From the NCBI GenBank assembly GCA_031281275.1, contig JAITFP010000055.1, forward strand, positions 1-33,240: a stretch of DNA of 33,240 nt. Direction: 5' to 3'. The stretch is from Candidatus Fibrimonadaceae bacterium. GTDB lineage: Bacteria; Fibrobacterota; Fibrobacteria; Fibrobacterales; Fibrobacteraceae. The notes beneath the pieces are model-generated. The model was not told the origin of the DNA and searched no databases. It worked only from the letters and a program-made list of their open reading frames with translations. Positions 7,142 to 15,381 of this stretch are shown one piece after another (position 1 is the first letter of the stretch; each line of letters starts with the position of its first letter). The translations under genes were made by a program, and so were the position numbers.

Positions 7142-8803
7142 CTACACCTTGAACTGGCTTAAAATGGTTTTCAAGTCGCTCGCAAGCCTGGCAAGTTCGT
7201 CTGCGCCTTGGTTTATTTGTCTTGTGTTTTCGGCGCTGATTGAATTTTTTGCTACTTCGGAAGCACCGCGAGACATATCTTTGCTGCCCTTTGCTACCTC
7301 GCTTATGGCACTTGCTACACGTTTAGCACCCACATTCACTTGCGCCACATTGCTCGATATCTCATTGCTTGCCTTTGTTTGCTGGTCAACATGGCTAGAA
7401 ATAACATCTACGCTCTGATTGATTTTTTTGATGATTTCCGAAACCTCGTTTATCACAGTCACCGCCTCGCTAGTGTTTGATTGTATGCTTTCTATGCGCC
7501 GCGCTATGTCGTCTGCGCTTTTTGTACTCTGGTTTGCAAGCTCTTTGATTTCTCCAGCCACTACAGCAAAGCCTTTACCAGCTTCTCCAGCAGAAGCCGC
7601 TTCTATTGTGGCATTCAATGCGAGAAGGCTTGTTTTGTCGGCTATTCTTTTAATCACTTCGGTCACATGCCCTATTTCCTTGGCAGCAGCGCCAAGCTTG
7701 TTCATAGCTCCGGTTGCCTCACGAGACTTGACTGTTGCCTCGTCAGCTATTTTATTGGCATCGCTTGCGTTGTTGGATATTTGATTTATGCTTGCGCTCA
7801 ATTCTTCCACTGCCGCAGCCATTGTGTTCATATTCGTGGACATTTGCTCTGCTGTGCCAGCCACATCATTGGCATTGGTGGAGGCTTGTTCTGCTCCGCT
7901 TGCCATTGCGTTTATGTTCAAATTTACTTGTTCGGTTGCGCTGGTTACCTGTCTGCCAATGCTGGAAAGTTCTTCTGCCGAACCTGCAAGGGTATCAGAG
8001 GTCTGCTGGAGGTTTTTGAGTATGGTATGTAGTTTTACAGAGAGGCTGTCCAGAGCTTTGGAGAGAATGCCAAGCTCATCTCCGCGTTTCAAATCGGCGC
8101 GAACCGTCATATCGCCTTTTTCCATTTTTGAAATGGCGTTTACCACAGCGTGAAGCGGACGAGTTATGGAAAGTGTAAGAAGCAAGCCGAAACCTATCGA
8201 AATAATCAAAACAGCAGCTAAAAGCGTAATCGCTACTTTTTTATCACTGTTAGTCCGCTCGCTGATACCTTTTGAAACTTTTTCTGTAGAACTAACTTTT
8301 ATTTCTATTAGGGTATCAAGTGCCCTTGACATTTCGCCTGCCGCATTCAAGACCGCAAGTGGAAGGTCTTCTATGCTGAGTCCAGTAACAGAGTCAATTC
8401 TTGCCTTTATTACATAATTATGCACTTCCATCATATACTTGTCAATGGCAGCCGTCAAGTCATCAAAAAATTTCTTGCCAGATTCATTTATCACCAACAC
8501 TTTTTGTTTGTCTATAAGTTCTTTCGCTTTGATATGAGTTTGGTTCATATCATTAACAAGGTTGGTGCGACTTTCATCGGTTTTTGCAAGTTGCCAGCGC
8601 CGAATGTCTATGCGTAGTTCCTGTACTTGTTCGGCGGTTTTCACAAGCATTCCCAGAGGAACTGCCCCTTTTTCGTATAAGAAATCAGTCTCCTCATCGA
8701 GAATTTCCAAAGTGTCAATCAAATATATCCCTAAAAACGCCGTCAATGCGGCGATGAATAAGAAAGATATTGTTAGTTTTGGACCTATTTTTATGTTTCT
8801 CAT
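7142..8803 (-). CDS. Methyl-accepting chemotaxis protein (4HB type), copy 1
   Basis: 553 residues. A membrane helix at about 9-31 is followed by a periplasmic four-helix-bundle sensor (PLGMLVKTAEQVQELRIDIRRWQLAK, as in 4HB_MCP), a second membrane helix near 190-212, a HAMP domain (SITRPLHAVVNAISKMEKGDMTVRADLKRGDELG) and a long cytoplasmic coiled coil. The hairpin tip (388-422) reads [33 protein letters not shown], the CheA/CheW contact region. It has a GGAGGT site and its own promoter. It is the last of three tandem receptors; its signalling half is very close to the other two while the sensor differs, so it is likely a duplicate with a different ligand. No CheA or CheW genes lie here. Confidence 0.95.
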   Translation of the reverse strand: MRNIKIGPKLTISFLFIAALTAFLGIYLIDTLEILDEETDFLYEKGAVPLGMLVKTAEQVQELRIDIRRWQLAKTDESRTNLVNDMNQTHIKAKELIDKQKVLVINESGKKFFDDLTAAIDKYMMEVHNYVIKARIDSVTGLSIEDLPLAVLNAAGEMSRALDTLIEIKVSSTEKVSKGISERTNSDKKVAITLLAAVLIISIGFGLLLTLSITRPLHAVVNAISKMEKGDMTVRADLKRGDELGILSKALDSLSVKLHTILKNLQQTSDTLAGSAEELSSIGRQVTSATEQVNLNINAMASGAEQASTNANDVAGTAEQMSTNMNTMAAAVEELSASINQISNNASDANKIADEATVKSREATGAMNKLGAAAKEIGHVTEVIKRIADKTSLLALNATIEAASAGEAGKGFAVVAGEIKELANQSTKSADDIARRIESIQSNTSEAVTVINEVSEIIKKINQSVDVISSHVDQQTKASNEISSNVAQVNVGAKRVASAISEVAKGSKDMSRGASEVAKNSISAENTRQINQGADELARLASDLKTILSQFKV

Positions 8804-8827
8804 TAGATTACCTCCCTAATGAATTGA

Positions 8828-8837
8828 AATATAGAAA
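8828..8837 (-). promoter_or_regulatory. -10 box (TTTTCTATATT) of chemoreceptor copy 1
   Basis: Minus strand TTTTCTATATTTC, 24 nt before the ATG at 8803, leaving a leader that includes GGAGGT. Confidence 0.6.
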
Positions 8838-8842
8838 ATCGT

Positions 8843-10471
8843 TCAAAGACTTAACTTAATCAGAACGCCTTTTAAGTCGCTTGCAAGCCTAGCAAGTTTG
8901 TTTGCGCCCTCGTTAATTTGTTTTGTGTTATGAACGCTAGTTGAACACTTTATTACGCCTTCTATGTTGCGTGACATTTCCTTGCTGCCCCTGGCTACTT
9001 CGCCTATAGACTCTGCCACTCGCTTGATTCCCACATTGGCTTGCTCAACATGGTGGGCAATTTCAGCACTTGCCTTGGTTTGCTGCTCAACGTGGCTTGA
9101 TATAATTCCTATGCTCTGGTTTATTTTCGCTATTATATCCGATACATCGCTTATCACCTTTACCGCCGCGCTCGTGCCAATCTGGATTCCCCTTATGCGC
9201 CGCGCTATGTCGTCTGCGCTTTTTGCACTCTGGCTCGCAAGCTCCTTGACTTCGCCTGCCACAACAGCAAAACCCTTTCCCGCCTCTCCAGCAGAAGCAG
9301 CCTCTATAGTAGCATTGAGAGCTAATAAATTTGTTTTGTCTGCTATTTTCTTTATCGCATCGGTCACCTGTCCTATCTCTTCAGCCGCAGCCCCCAGCTT
9401 GTCCATTGCACTAGTTGCATCATTAGACTTAATGGTGGCTTCGTTTGCAATTTTGCTGGCATCAAAGGCATTATTGGCTATTTGGCTTATGCTCGTGCTC
9501 ATCCTCTCCACTGCCGTAGTTATCGTAACCATATTAGCAGACATTTGCTCTGCAGTGTTTGCCACTTTATCTGCATTGGTAGAGGCTTCCTCTGCGCTGC
9601 TTGCCATTGCGTTTATGTTTGTATTCACTTGTTCGGTGGCGTTTGCCACCTGCTTGCCAATATCGGAAAGTTCCTCTGCCTCGTCTGCTAGGGTGTCTGA
9701 GTTCTGCCGAAGGTTTCTGAATATGGTTTGCAACTTTTCCGATAAACCGTCTAGCGATTTAGAAAGAGTACCGAATTCGTCTTCGCGTTCCAAATTGGCA
9801 CGTACGGTCATATTTCCGTGCTCTATTTTGGAAAGAGTATTTACAACCACGCGCAAGGGCTGCGTTATGGAGAATGTTAAGAATATGGCAAAACAAAGCG
9901 AAAAAACCAAGATTATGATTAAAATTGCAGTTGCTATTCCTTCGGAATCGCTTGCCGTTTGTGAGTTTGAATCCAAAAATTCTTTGGCTGAATTAAGCCG
10001 CATTTCTATGGCAACAGCAACAGTTTTTGACATTTCGTTTGCCGCATTCAATACCGCAGGAGAAAGGCTTTCTGCACAGAGTCCGGTAATGGAGTCAATT
10101 TTTGCATTCTCTGCAAAATTATGCGCTTCCACCACATATTTGCTAATGGCAAACAGCAAATTGTTGTTTTTTAGCTTTGCTATTCTATCTTTTAAAGTAG
10201 CATAAGAGTCATCAATGTTTCTAATGATGAAGGCACGTTCTTCATTCGTTTTCGCAAACTGCCAGCGCTGGATATTCATGCGCATTTCCTGTGTTTGCTG
10301 TGCAGTTTCCACAAGGAATTCCAAAGGAACCATCCCTTCTTCATATATCAATTTTGTATGTTCGTTAAGTTTTTTTAAACTATCTATAAGAAATACCCCC
10401 ATAAAAGTCATCGTTGCTACAATGAACAAGAAAGAGATAATTAGCTTTAATCCAATTTTTATGTTTTTCAT
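8843..10471 (-). CDS. Methyl-accepting chemotaxis protein (4HB type), copy 2
   Basis: 542 residues with the same plan as copy 1: a membrane helix, a four-helix-bundle sensor containing [26 protein letters not shown], a second membrane helix near 180-200, HAMP ([34 protein letters not shown]) and the conserved tip [33 protein letters not shown]. Its sensor is clearly the closest relative of copy 1, pointing to tandem duplication. Unlike copies 1 and 3 it has no Shine-Dalgarno: the CTATATT box is 9 nt from the ATG. The ligand is unknown. Confidence 0.95.
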   Translation of the reverse strand: MKNIKIGLKLIISFLFIVATMTFMGVFLIDSLKKLNEHTKLIYEEGMVPLEFLVETAQQTQEMRMNIQRWQFAKTNEERAFIIRNIDDSYATLKDRIAKLKNNNLLFAISKYVVEAHNFAENAKIDSITGLCAESLSPAVLNAANEMSKTVAVAIEMRLNSAKEFLDSNSQTASDSEGIATAILIIILVFSLCFAIFLTFSITQPLRVVVNTLSKIEHGNMTVRANLEREDEFGTLSKSLDGLSEKLQTIFRNLRQNSDTLADEAEELSDIGKQVANATEQVNTNINAMASSAEEASTNADKVANTAEQMSANMVTITTAVERMSTSISQIANNAFDASKIANEATIKSNDATSAMDKLGAAAEEIGQVTDAIKKIADKTNLLALNATIEAASAGEAGKGFAVVAGEVKELASQSAKSADDIARRIRGIQIGTSAAVKVISDVSDIIAKINQSIGIISSHVEQQTKASAEIAHHVEQANVGIKRVAESIGEVARGSKEMSRNIEGVIKCSTSVHNTKQINEGANKLARLASDLKGVLIKLSL

Positions 10472-10480
10472 CTATAAACG

Positions 10481-10491
10481 AATATAGAAAA
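10481..10491 (-). promoter_or_regulatory. -10 box (TTTTCTATATT) of chemoreceptor copy 2
   Basis: Minus strand TTTTCTATATTCGTTTATAG then ATG. The 9-nt gap without a Shine-Dalgarno predicts leaderless translation. Confidence 0.55.
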
Positions 10492-10493
10492 TT

Positions 10494-12170
10494 TTATATC
10501 TCGAAATTATTCAAAACGCTTTTTATGCTGCTCGCTAGCTTTGCTAGCTCGTCTGCGCCTTGATTGATTTGCCTTGTGTTCTGGGCGCTTATTGAACCCT
10601 TGGCTACTTCTTCAACATTGCGAGACATATCTTTGCTACCTCTGGCTACCTCGCTTATGGCACTGGCAACGCGTTTAGCACCAATGTTCACCTGCGCCAC
10701 ATTGCTAGCTATCTCGTTGCTAGCCTTCGTTTGCTGATCAACATGGTTGGAGATTACCTCCACGCTATGATTGATTTGCGCTATAATCTTCGAAACATCA
10801 CCTATCACCGTCACCGCCTCATTAGTGCCCGACTGGATGCCTTCTATGCGCCGCGTTATATCATCTGCGCTTTTTGCACTCTGGTTCGCAAGCTCTTTTA
10901 TTTCGCCTGCTACAACAGCAAAGCCCCTTCCCGCAGCACCTGCAGAAGCAGCCTCTATTGTGGCGTTGAGTGCAAGCAAATTTGTTTTTTCGGCAATTCT
11001 CTTTATCACCTCTGTCACATGCCCAATTTCCTTGGCGGCAGCACCAAGTTTATTCATAGCTTCGGTCGCCTCACGAGATTTAACAGCTGCCTCGCTGGCT
11101 ATTTGATTGGCAGCAATGGCATTGTTGGCTATTTGATTTATGCTTGCGCTCAACTCTTCTACTGCCACTGCCATAGTGTTCATATTAGTGGACATCTCTT
11201 CTGCCGTGCCAGCCACTTCATTAGCATTGGTGGAGGCTGCTGCCGCTCCGCTTGCCACTGCGCTTATATTCACAGTCACTTGTTCAGTAGTGTTGGTCAC
11301 TTGCCTACCAATGCTGGAAAGCTCCTCTGCCGAGCCAGCGAGTGTGTCGGAGTTTTGCCGGAGGTCGTTGAATATGGTTTGCAACTTCTCCGATAGGCTG
11401 TCCAGTGCTTTGGAAAGAATACCAAGCTCATCTCTGCGCTCCAAACCAACGCGTACAGTCATATCTCCATTCTCTATTTTAGAAATAGAATCCACCACTA
11501 TTCTGAGCGGTCGCGTTATGGAAGAACGGATTATCAGGCTCAGAATTATCGCTGCAACAATAACAACAAAGGCTATGGAAAAAAGTAGCTTTGTATCGTT
11601 CTGAATTTTCATTATAGCTAAGGTTTCGGTTTTCTCGTACTTTTCTGTGGCAGCTAGAACAACCTGATCCACGCTTTTGCGATGTGCTTCATACAGAGTA
11701 TTCAACTCGCCTTGCACAAGTCCTTTGGCATATTCACGGTCACCATTTTTTAGCGCAGGGATAAATTGGTTGAAGACAATCTCATAAAACTGAGCAGCAG
11801 GATAGTAAGCATCCGTGAGCATAGTATTCCGCAATGTCCCTGCTTCCAGCAATGGCTCATTTATCCAAAACTGGTGCCGCTTTTCATAATCCGCTTGAAG
11901 CCGCCTGAGTTCTGTGGAAAAATAATCTATCCGAGCAGGTTCACTCTCATCTGCCATCCTCAAAACATTTATATATGATTCTATGATGTACTCCGGCGGA
12001 GGAAGGACATCGGCTATCAAATCTTTGCTCATAATGATTTGGTTGTAGAGGTTTCCGTTAATGCGAAGATGATTCAAAGTAGAGAAGGAGACAAAACCAA
12101 AAATGGCATAACCCATTATGAATATGGTGAGCAGCAGCACCAGTTTTTTGCCAATACTTATGTTTTTCAT
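10494..12170 (-). CDS. Methyl-accepting chemotaxis protein with a different sensor domain, copy 3
   Basis: 558 residues. The first membrane helix is at about 10-30. The sensor region (about 31-190) differs from copies 1 and 2: it holds ADVLPPPEYIIESYINVLRMAD, RRLQADYEKRHQFWI and a GDREYAKG segment, a pattern seen in other chemoreceptors whose ligand I cannot name. A second membrane helix near 196-214, HAMP (SITRPLRIVVDSISKIENGDMTVRVGLERRDELG) and the tip [24 protein letters not shown] follow. The signalling part is nearly the same as copies 1 and 2, so the cluster looks like domain shuffling or gene conversion over a shared output module. It has a GGAGGT site and its own promoter. Confidence 0.94.
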   Translation of the reverse strand: MKNISIGKKLVLLLTIFIMGYAIFGFVSFSTLNHLRINGNLYNQIIMSKDLIADVLPPPEYIIESYINVLRMADESEPARIDYFSTELRRLQADYEKRHQFWINEPLLEAGTLRNTMLTDAYYPAAQFYEIVFNQFIPALKNGDREYAKGLVQGELNTLYEAHRKSVDQVVLAATEKYEKTETLAIMKIQNDTKLLFSIAFVVIVAAIILSLIIRSSITRPLRIVVDSISKIENGDMTVRVGLERRDELGILSKALDSLSEKLQTIFNDLRQNSDTLAGSAEELSSIGRQVTNTTEQVTVNISAVASGAAAASTNANEVAGTAEEMSTNMNTMAVAVEELSASINQIANNAIAANQIASEAAVKSREATEAMNKLGAAAKEIGHVTEVIKRIAEKTNLLALNATIEAASAGAAGRGFAVVAGEIKELANQSAKSADDITRRIEGIQSGTNEAVTVIGDVSKIIAQINHSVEVISNHVDQQTKASNEIASNVAQVNIGAKRVASAISEVARGSKDMSRNVEEVAKGSISAQNTRQINQGADELAKLASSIKSVLNNFEI

Positions 12171-12196
12171 CGGTTACCTCCAAGATGTCTAAACAT

Positions 12197-12206
12197 AATA
12201 TAGTAA
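12197..12206 (-). promoter_or_regulatory. -10 box (ACTATATT) of chemoreceptor copy 3
   Basis: Minus strand GTTTACTATATT, 26 nt before the ATG at 12170, followed by a leader with GGAGGT. Confidence 0.55.
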
Positions 12207-12228
12207 ACATATATGCTTAATATGAATT

Positions 12229-12253
12229 AAAAAGACCTTGCCCTCAAAGGTCT
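12229..12253 (-). terminator. Possible minus-strand terminator between rpn gene 1 and the chemoreceptors
   Basis: AGACCTT/AAGGTCT 7-bp stem with a 7-nt loop, followed on the minus strand by five T. It is flanked by near-identical copies of GTAAACATATATGCTTAATATG (12203-12224 and 12256-12278). No minus-strand gene lies just upstream, so it would insulate the chemoreceptor promoter. It could also be a simple dyad. Confidence 0.35.
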
Positions 12254-12310
12254 ATGTAAAACATATATATTTAATATGTTATTTCACAGTGTTGCTTAAT
12301 CTCGAAAAAA

Positions 12311-12381
12311 TGCACAAAAATGCAAACAGTTGTTTGCAAAATTACGATTTCTGAAATTTTTTTCCGTTTTTTTACGTCTAA
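12311..12381 (+). repeat. 71-bp element shared by both rpn genes, copy A (with perfect palindrome)
   Basis: Aligns without gaps to 30951-31021 with 8 mismatches in 71 positions. Contains the perfect dyad TGCAAACA-GT-TGTTTGCA (12321-12338) and ends in ACGTCTAA, 30 bp before the preferred rpn start. Likely the common promoter/operator or 5' leader of this gene family; it could also be the end of a mobile unit. Confidence 0.65.
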
Positions 12382-12411
12382 CAAGTAACTAAAAGAATGG
12401 AGAATTTAAAA

Positions 12412-13257
12412 ATGACCGAGACCCAAACAAACCGTAATCACAAAGATAGCGTTTTTACGTGTCTTTTCAGCGAAAAAAGCAACCTGCTGGAGCTATACAG
12501 CGCAATTAGCGGCAAAAGCTATCCAGAAAGTACAAAGATAGAGATAGTAACTCTCTCAGATGTGCTTTATATGAATCAAATCAACGATATAGCCTTTGTG
12601 ATGGAAGACAGGCTTATTGTACTCATCGAACACCAATCTTCAATTAACAACAATATGCCGCTGAGGATGCTTCAGTACTTATCGGCGGAATATGCTATGA
12701 TAGTTGACCGAAAAAGCCTTTACAAGCAGAAAAGGATTATGATACCCGCCCCTGAATTCATAGTTCTATACAATGGTGATAAAAAATTCCCAGATTACAA
12801 GGAACTTAAATTATCTGATTCCTATAAGTTTAAAACTCCAGATTTATATTTGGAGCTGGTTGTGAAAATTTACAATATAAACAAAGGTCGTAATGCGGAG
12901 ATGGCAAGCAGAAGCCAAGCTCTGAGCGGCTATGAGGAGTTTATAGCGGAGATAAAAGCGAATTTGAAATCCATGGAACTTCGCGAAGCCATAAGGTTAG
13001 CTGTAAAGACTTGCATTAGCAAAAATATTTTAGGATCTTTTCTAGAGAGGCACAGCTCGGAGGTTGAAAACATGCTGTTAAGAGAATGGAATATGGATGA
13101 AGCTCTTGCTGTTGCGAGGGAAGAGGAACGCGAAGAATGCGAGGCTGAACATCAGCAGCAAATGCAAGAATTGTTTGCCCTTTTACGCCAAGGATATTCT
13201 GTGGACGAAGCCGAAAAAAAGATGGGTTTGATGAAAGTTCATTCTGAAAATTCCTAA
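12412..13257 (+). CDS. Rpn-family recombination-promoting nuclease (PD-(D/E)XK), gene 1
   Basis: 281 residues from the ATG at 12412, chosen over the ATG at 12397 because GGAG lies 9 nt before it; rpn gene 2 has the same arrangement. The N-terminal HKDSVFTCLFSEKSNLLELY and the core NDIAFVMEDRLIVLIEHQSS fit the Rpn/transposase_31-like nuclease fold, with Asp59, Glu73 and Gln75 as the D...ExQ active-site pattern. PLRMLQYLSAEY follows. The acidic helical C-terminus ends LLRQGYSVDEAEKKMG, a motif also found at the end of gene 2. Rpn proteins are DNA endonucleases linked to recombination and anti-phage toxicity. An internal in-frame start is noted separately. It is convergent with a FISUMP gene. 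Confidence 0.85.
   Translation: MTETQTNRNHKDSVFTCLFSEKSNLLELYSAISGKSYPESTKIEIVTLSDVLYMNQINDIAFVMEDRLIVLIEHQSSINNNMPLRMLQYLSAEYAMIVDRKSLYKQKRIMIPAPEFIVLYNGDKKFPDYKELKLSDSYKFKTPDLYLELVVKIYNINKGRNAEMASRSQALSGYEEFIAEIKANLKSMELREAIRLAVKTCISKNILGSFLERHSSEVENMLLREWNMDEALAVAREEEREECEAEHQQQMQELFALLRQGYSVDEAEKKMGLMKVHSENS
13072..13257 (+). CDS. Predicted internal-start product of rpn gene 1 (61 aa, candidate intragenic antitoxin)
   Basis: A consensus GGAGGT at 13059-13064 sits 7 nt before an in-frame ATG at 13072, inside the nuclease gene. It would give a 61-residue C-terminal protein beginning MLLREWNMDEALAVAREE and lacking the nuclease domain. In characterised Rpn systems, a short C-terminal isoform made from an internal start neutralises the full-length toxic nuclease. 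The coincidence of an ideal site, spacing and frame supports the same design here, but expression is not shown by sequence. Confidence 0.6.
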   Translation: MLLREWNMDEALAVAREEEREECEAEHQQQMQELFALLRQGYSVDEAEKKMGLMKVHSENS

Positions 13258-13330
13258 AATTCTGGTAATTCTGGTTCAGACAATGGAAAGCAAATTTGCC
13301 CGCTTCGCTAGCGGTGGCGCGTAAAAGCGC

Positions 13331-14002
13331 TTAGTCCTGCAAGCAACGGACACTATACAAGAAGTACTTACCGGTGAAGTCGTAGTACACGCTCTCGCTG
13401 CCGTAGCTCATGCTCCGGTAGCAAGCGTAGATGCTATAGTACTCCGAGCTACTCCACCAATAGCCGTAGTTACCGACATTGCCGAAATAGCCACCCGAAC
13501 CGCCGTCGCCGCCCGGCAGGGCGGAAAAGCCATAAATACCCAAACCATTGCCGCCTTCACTCCAACCACTTGTTGCCTTTAAAAACAAGCCTGCCATATC
13601 TCCGCCGCCTGCCGCTGCAATCAATGCATCCCAATCCGCATTGCTGGGAATATGCCAGCCGCTGGGACATATACCTTGATGCGGAGTTTCTATTAGATCA
13701 GAACATCCTTCTCTATTACATTCTTCAGGCAGAGCCATTGCAGTTGCCCAGTCGTAAAGCCTGCCATACTTAGCGCAGTTGGCTGTGCTGTTGTCATAGC
13801 ATACGCTACCGCTTGCATCGTAGTTCAAATTCCTCGCCATCCAAGTTTGCACACCAATCACAACCGTCTGGTAGGTCTCGCCACCGTAAGATACAGGAGT
13901 GCCGCTAGTAGTTCCGCAACTTATACACGGCAGATCATCAAGGTCGTTGCTGCATCCTGAAATTACAATGGCTGCAAATGCTGTAAACAAAAGTTTTTTC
14001 AT
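13331..14002 (-). CDS. FISUMP-domain lipoprotein (223 aa)
   Basis: The signal peptide has lipobox ISGC (Cys17). After a short Cys-containing spacer, nearly the whole mature protein is one FISUMP domain: ETYQTVVIGVQTWMARNLNY, CYDNSTANCAKYGRLYDWATAMAL, HQGICPSGWHIPSNADWDAL, YGFSALPGG, YGYWWSSSE and the end YSVRCLQD. It is a textbook single-domain member. Its ATG overlaps the TGA of the beta-barrel gene (ATGA, 13999-14002), so the two are translationally coupled and probably act together at the surface. The coding DNA is visibly richer in G+C than its neighbours, suggesting a recently spread paralogue. Confidence 0.92.
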   Translation of the reverse strand: MKKLLFTAFAAIVISGCSNDLDDLPCISCGTTSGTPVSYGGETYQTVVIGVQTWMARNLNYDASGSVCYDNSTANCAKYGRLYDWATAMALPEECNREGCSDLIETPHQGICPSGWHIPSNADWDALIAAAGGGDMAGLFLKATSGWSEGGNGLGIYGFSALPGGDGGSGGYFGNVGNYGYWWSSSEYYSIYACYRSMSYGSESVYYDFTGKYFLYSVRCLQD

Positions 14003-15066
14003 AGATTTACCCCAAAATTGAAGCCAAGTGTGCGATTTTGGAAATGGTTGGCGTTCTTAGTCAAGCCAAGGTCGTAAAACACGCCCACGGCGAACTTGCC
14101 TATGTCGTAACCAATGCCTGCACTCCATCCATAGTCAATGCCATCAAAAACATAATCGTAGCGGCCTAGGTACAAACCAATATACGGACCCGTGTTGAAC
14201 CTGAACGCAGATAGCTTGAGCGAGAGCTGCAAGGGAAGCTCAAAGTAGTGAGCGGTTATGGAACCGCCCTTGTCTTTCATTCCCTTTTGAATATACATGA
14301 TGCCAGGCTGAATGCGAAACCAACTGAGGGGTGCGAAATCCACCACGGCTCCAAGCTGCACTCCGACAGCATCGCCGTAGTCGTAGCCGTGGAATGTTAT
14401 GTGCGATAAATTTAAACCCGTCATAACGCCGAAAGACATCAGTTTCCTCTTGACCTTTTCCTCACCCGAATCACTTTCCTTGGCATCATCCGCAGGCACA
14501 ACCGTAGGCGTAACCACAGATGCAACCTCTGGCACAACCACAGGTACAACCTCAGGCGTGTGAGGTTTATCAAGCTGGTTGGCAACGCGCGGTGTGGCGA
14601 GCATTTTTTTGAACAAATCAGGTGCTTTCTCGTTTATGATATCACGCAAGCCGTATATGTCCTTTGAATCGCCTGAGAAGGAGCCTATCAAATTACCGCT
14701 GGTGACATTGTAGAGTTCTACTTTGATAGTTAAATCATTGCCAAATCTTCCTGTCCGCCCTTGCGCCACGTAATCTGCGCTAACCTTCCTTCCCAGCTCC
14801 GCAAGGCAGCTGGATTCCTTGCACACCTTAACGGTGTTCTCCATTGAGCCTAGGAAAGCGACTATGCTCTCCGTGGTCATAACACCGAATCGCTCGGCAG
14901 GCAAAACATTAACCGCTGTTTCACGAAGCCTGTCGGTAAGGTAAGTCAATGCGGAAACATTTATGGAATCAAAATCATCCATAGTGTTGATGATGGCTAT
15001 ACGCTCCTGCATCTGCCCATGGGCAGCGATGGCGAGAAATAGCAAAATGAAAAAGCGTTTATTCAT
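13999..15066 (-). CDS. CsgG-like N-domain plus outer-membrane beta-barrel protein, copy 1
   Basis: 355 residues from the ATG at 15066, preceded by AGGAGC. The signal peptide ends near AAHGQ. The next ~125 residues (ERIAIINTMDDFDS, YLTDRLRETAVNVLP, GVMTTESIVAFLG, ESSCLAELGRKVSADYVAQGRTGRF, ELYNVTSGNLIGSF) resemble CsgG/TolB-type periplasmic domains. A Val/Pro-rich linker follows, then a PorT-like beta-barrel (GLNLSHITF, GVQLGAVVDF, IQPGIMYIQKGMKD, FELPLQLSLKLSAFRFNTGPYIGLYLG, GWSAGIGYDIGKFAVGVFYDLGL) ending in the outer-membrane FGVNL signature. It lies between a leader ORF with an 18-C tract and a coupled FISUMP lipoprotein. A paralogue with a frameshift lies at 31873-33240. Confidence 0.85.
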   Translation of the reverse strand: MNKRFFILLFLAIAAHGQMQERIAIINTMDDFDSINVSALTYLTDRLRETAVNVLPAERFGVMTTESIVAFLGSMENTVKVCKESSCLAELGRKVSADYVAQGRTGRFGNDLTIKVELYNVTSGNLIGSFSGDSKDIYGLRDIINEKAPDLFKKMLATPRVANQLDKPHTPEVVPVVVPEVASVVTPTVVPADDAKESDSGEEKVKRKLMSFGVMTGLNLSHITFHGYDYGDAVGVQLGAVVDFAPLSWFRIQPGIMYIQKGMKDKGGSITAHYFELPLQLSLKLSAFRFNTGPYIGLYLGRYDYVFDGIDYGWSAGIGYDIGKFAVGVFYDLGLTKNANHFQNRTLGFNFGVNL

Positions 15067-15322
15067 ATCGCTTTGCTCCTGCATAATTTTGGAAATTTTT
15101 GGTTAGTAAAAAAAAGGGGGGGGGGGGGGGGGGCCCATTAGCGTTTAAACCCAAGCTATATGCCCAAGGCTGGCGATGAACGCCTCTGGAGTTGTTTTTT
15201 GACCCCCGAAAATAGAAGGGCTTATTCGCCACGTATGGTACCTTAAAAAGCAAATCCGAAAAACCGATTTTGGAGCCTGCACCGCAAGCCTTGCCAAATG
15301 TTGTTTTGCCGTATAAAGACAT
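15059..15322 (-). CDS. Leader ORF (87 codons) containing the polyproline/poly-C tract
   Basis: An open frame begins 11 nt after a CTATATT box and ends with a TAA at 15061-15059, overlapping the start codon of the beta-barrel gene (ATG 15066-15064). It has no family I recognise. The segment NANGPPPPPPFFLL is encoded by the 18-C tract plus 8 T. Whether it is a translated regulatory leader or only an untranslated region is uncertain. The overlap of its stop with the next start and the position of the tract inside it favour a role in controlling the beta-barrel gene. Confidence 0.4.
   Translation of the reverse strand: MSLYGKTTFGKACGAGSKIGFSDLLFKVPYVANKPFYFRGSKNNSRGVHRQPWAYSLGLNANGPPPPPPFFLLTKNFQNYAGAKRYE
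15116..15133. repeat. Poly-G tract (18 G; poly-C on the minus strand)
   Basis: Eighteen G in a row next to eight A, 49 nt upstream of the beta-barrel ATG. A mononucleotide run of this length is prone to slipped-strand mispairing. It lies inside the leader ORF and the predicted 5' transcript. Exact length may vary between cells or be a sequencing approximation. Confidence 0.9.
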
Positions 15323-15333
15323 AATTAAGTGTA

Positions 15334-15343
15334 AATATAGTAA
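15334..15343 (-). promoter_or_regulatory. -10 box (ACTATATT) of the leader ORF/beta-barrel/FISUMP operon
   Basis: Minus strand TTTTACTATATTTAC, 11 nt before the leader ORF ATG (15322) and about 270 nt before the beta-barrel ATG. It implies the G/C tract is transcribed rather than being promoter spacer. Confidence 0.55.
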
Positions 15344-15381
15344 AATTTGCAGACTTCGCTATGCGGTTTCAGGGGAAAAGA

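Noticed and set aside
8964-10205. A 413-codon open frame on the plus strand opposite chemoreceptor copy 2, with similar ones opposite copies 1 and 3
   Set aside because: It mirrors the Ala/Ser-rich coiled coil of the receptors, has no ribosome site or promoter, and resembles no family. It is a shadow frame.
12397-12411. ATG at 12397 as the rpn gene 1 start
   Set aside because: No Shine-Dalgarno before it, while the ATG at 12412 has GGAG at a spacing like that of rpn gene 2.
12412-13257. Rpn genes as true transposases with terminal inverted repeats
   Set aside because: No matching inverted ends or target duplications were seen around either gene; the Rpn nuclease label fits better.
15059-15133. 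In-frame fusion of the leader ORF to the beta-barrel protein by slippage
   Set aside because: The barrel frame has a TAA at 15105-15103 between the tract and its ATG, so no tract length can fuse them.
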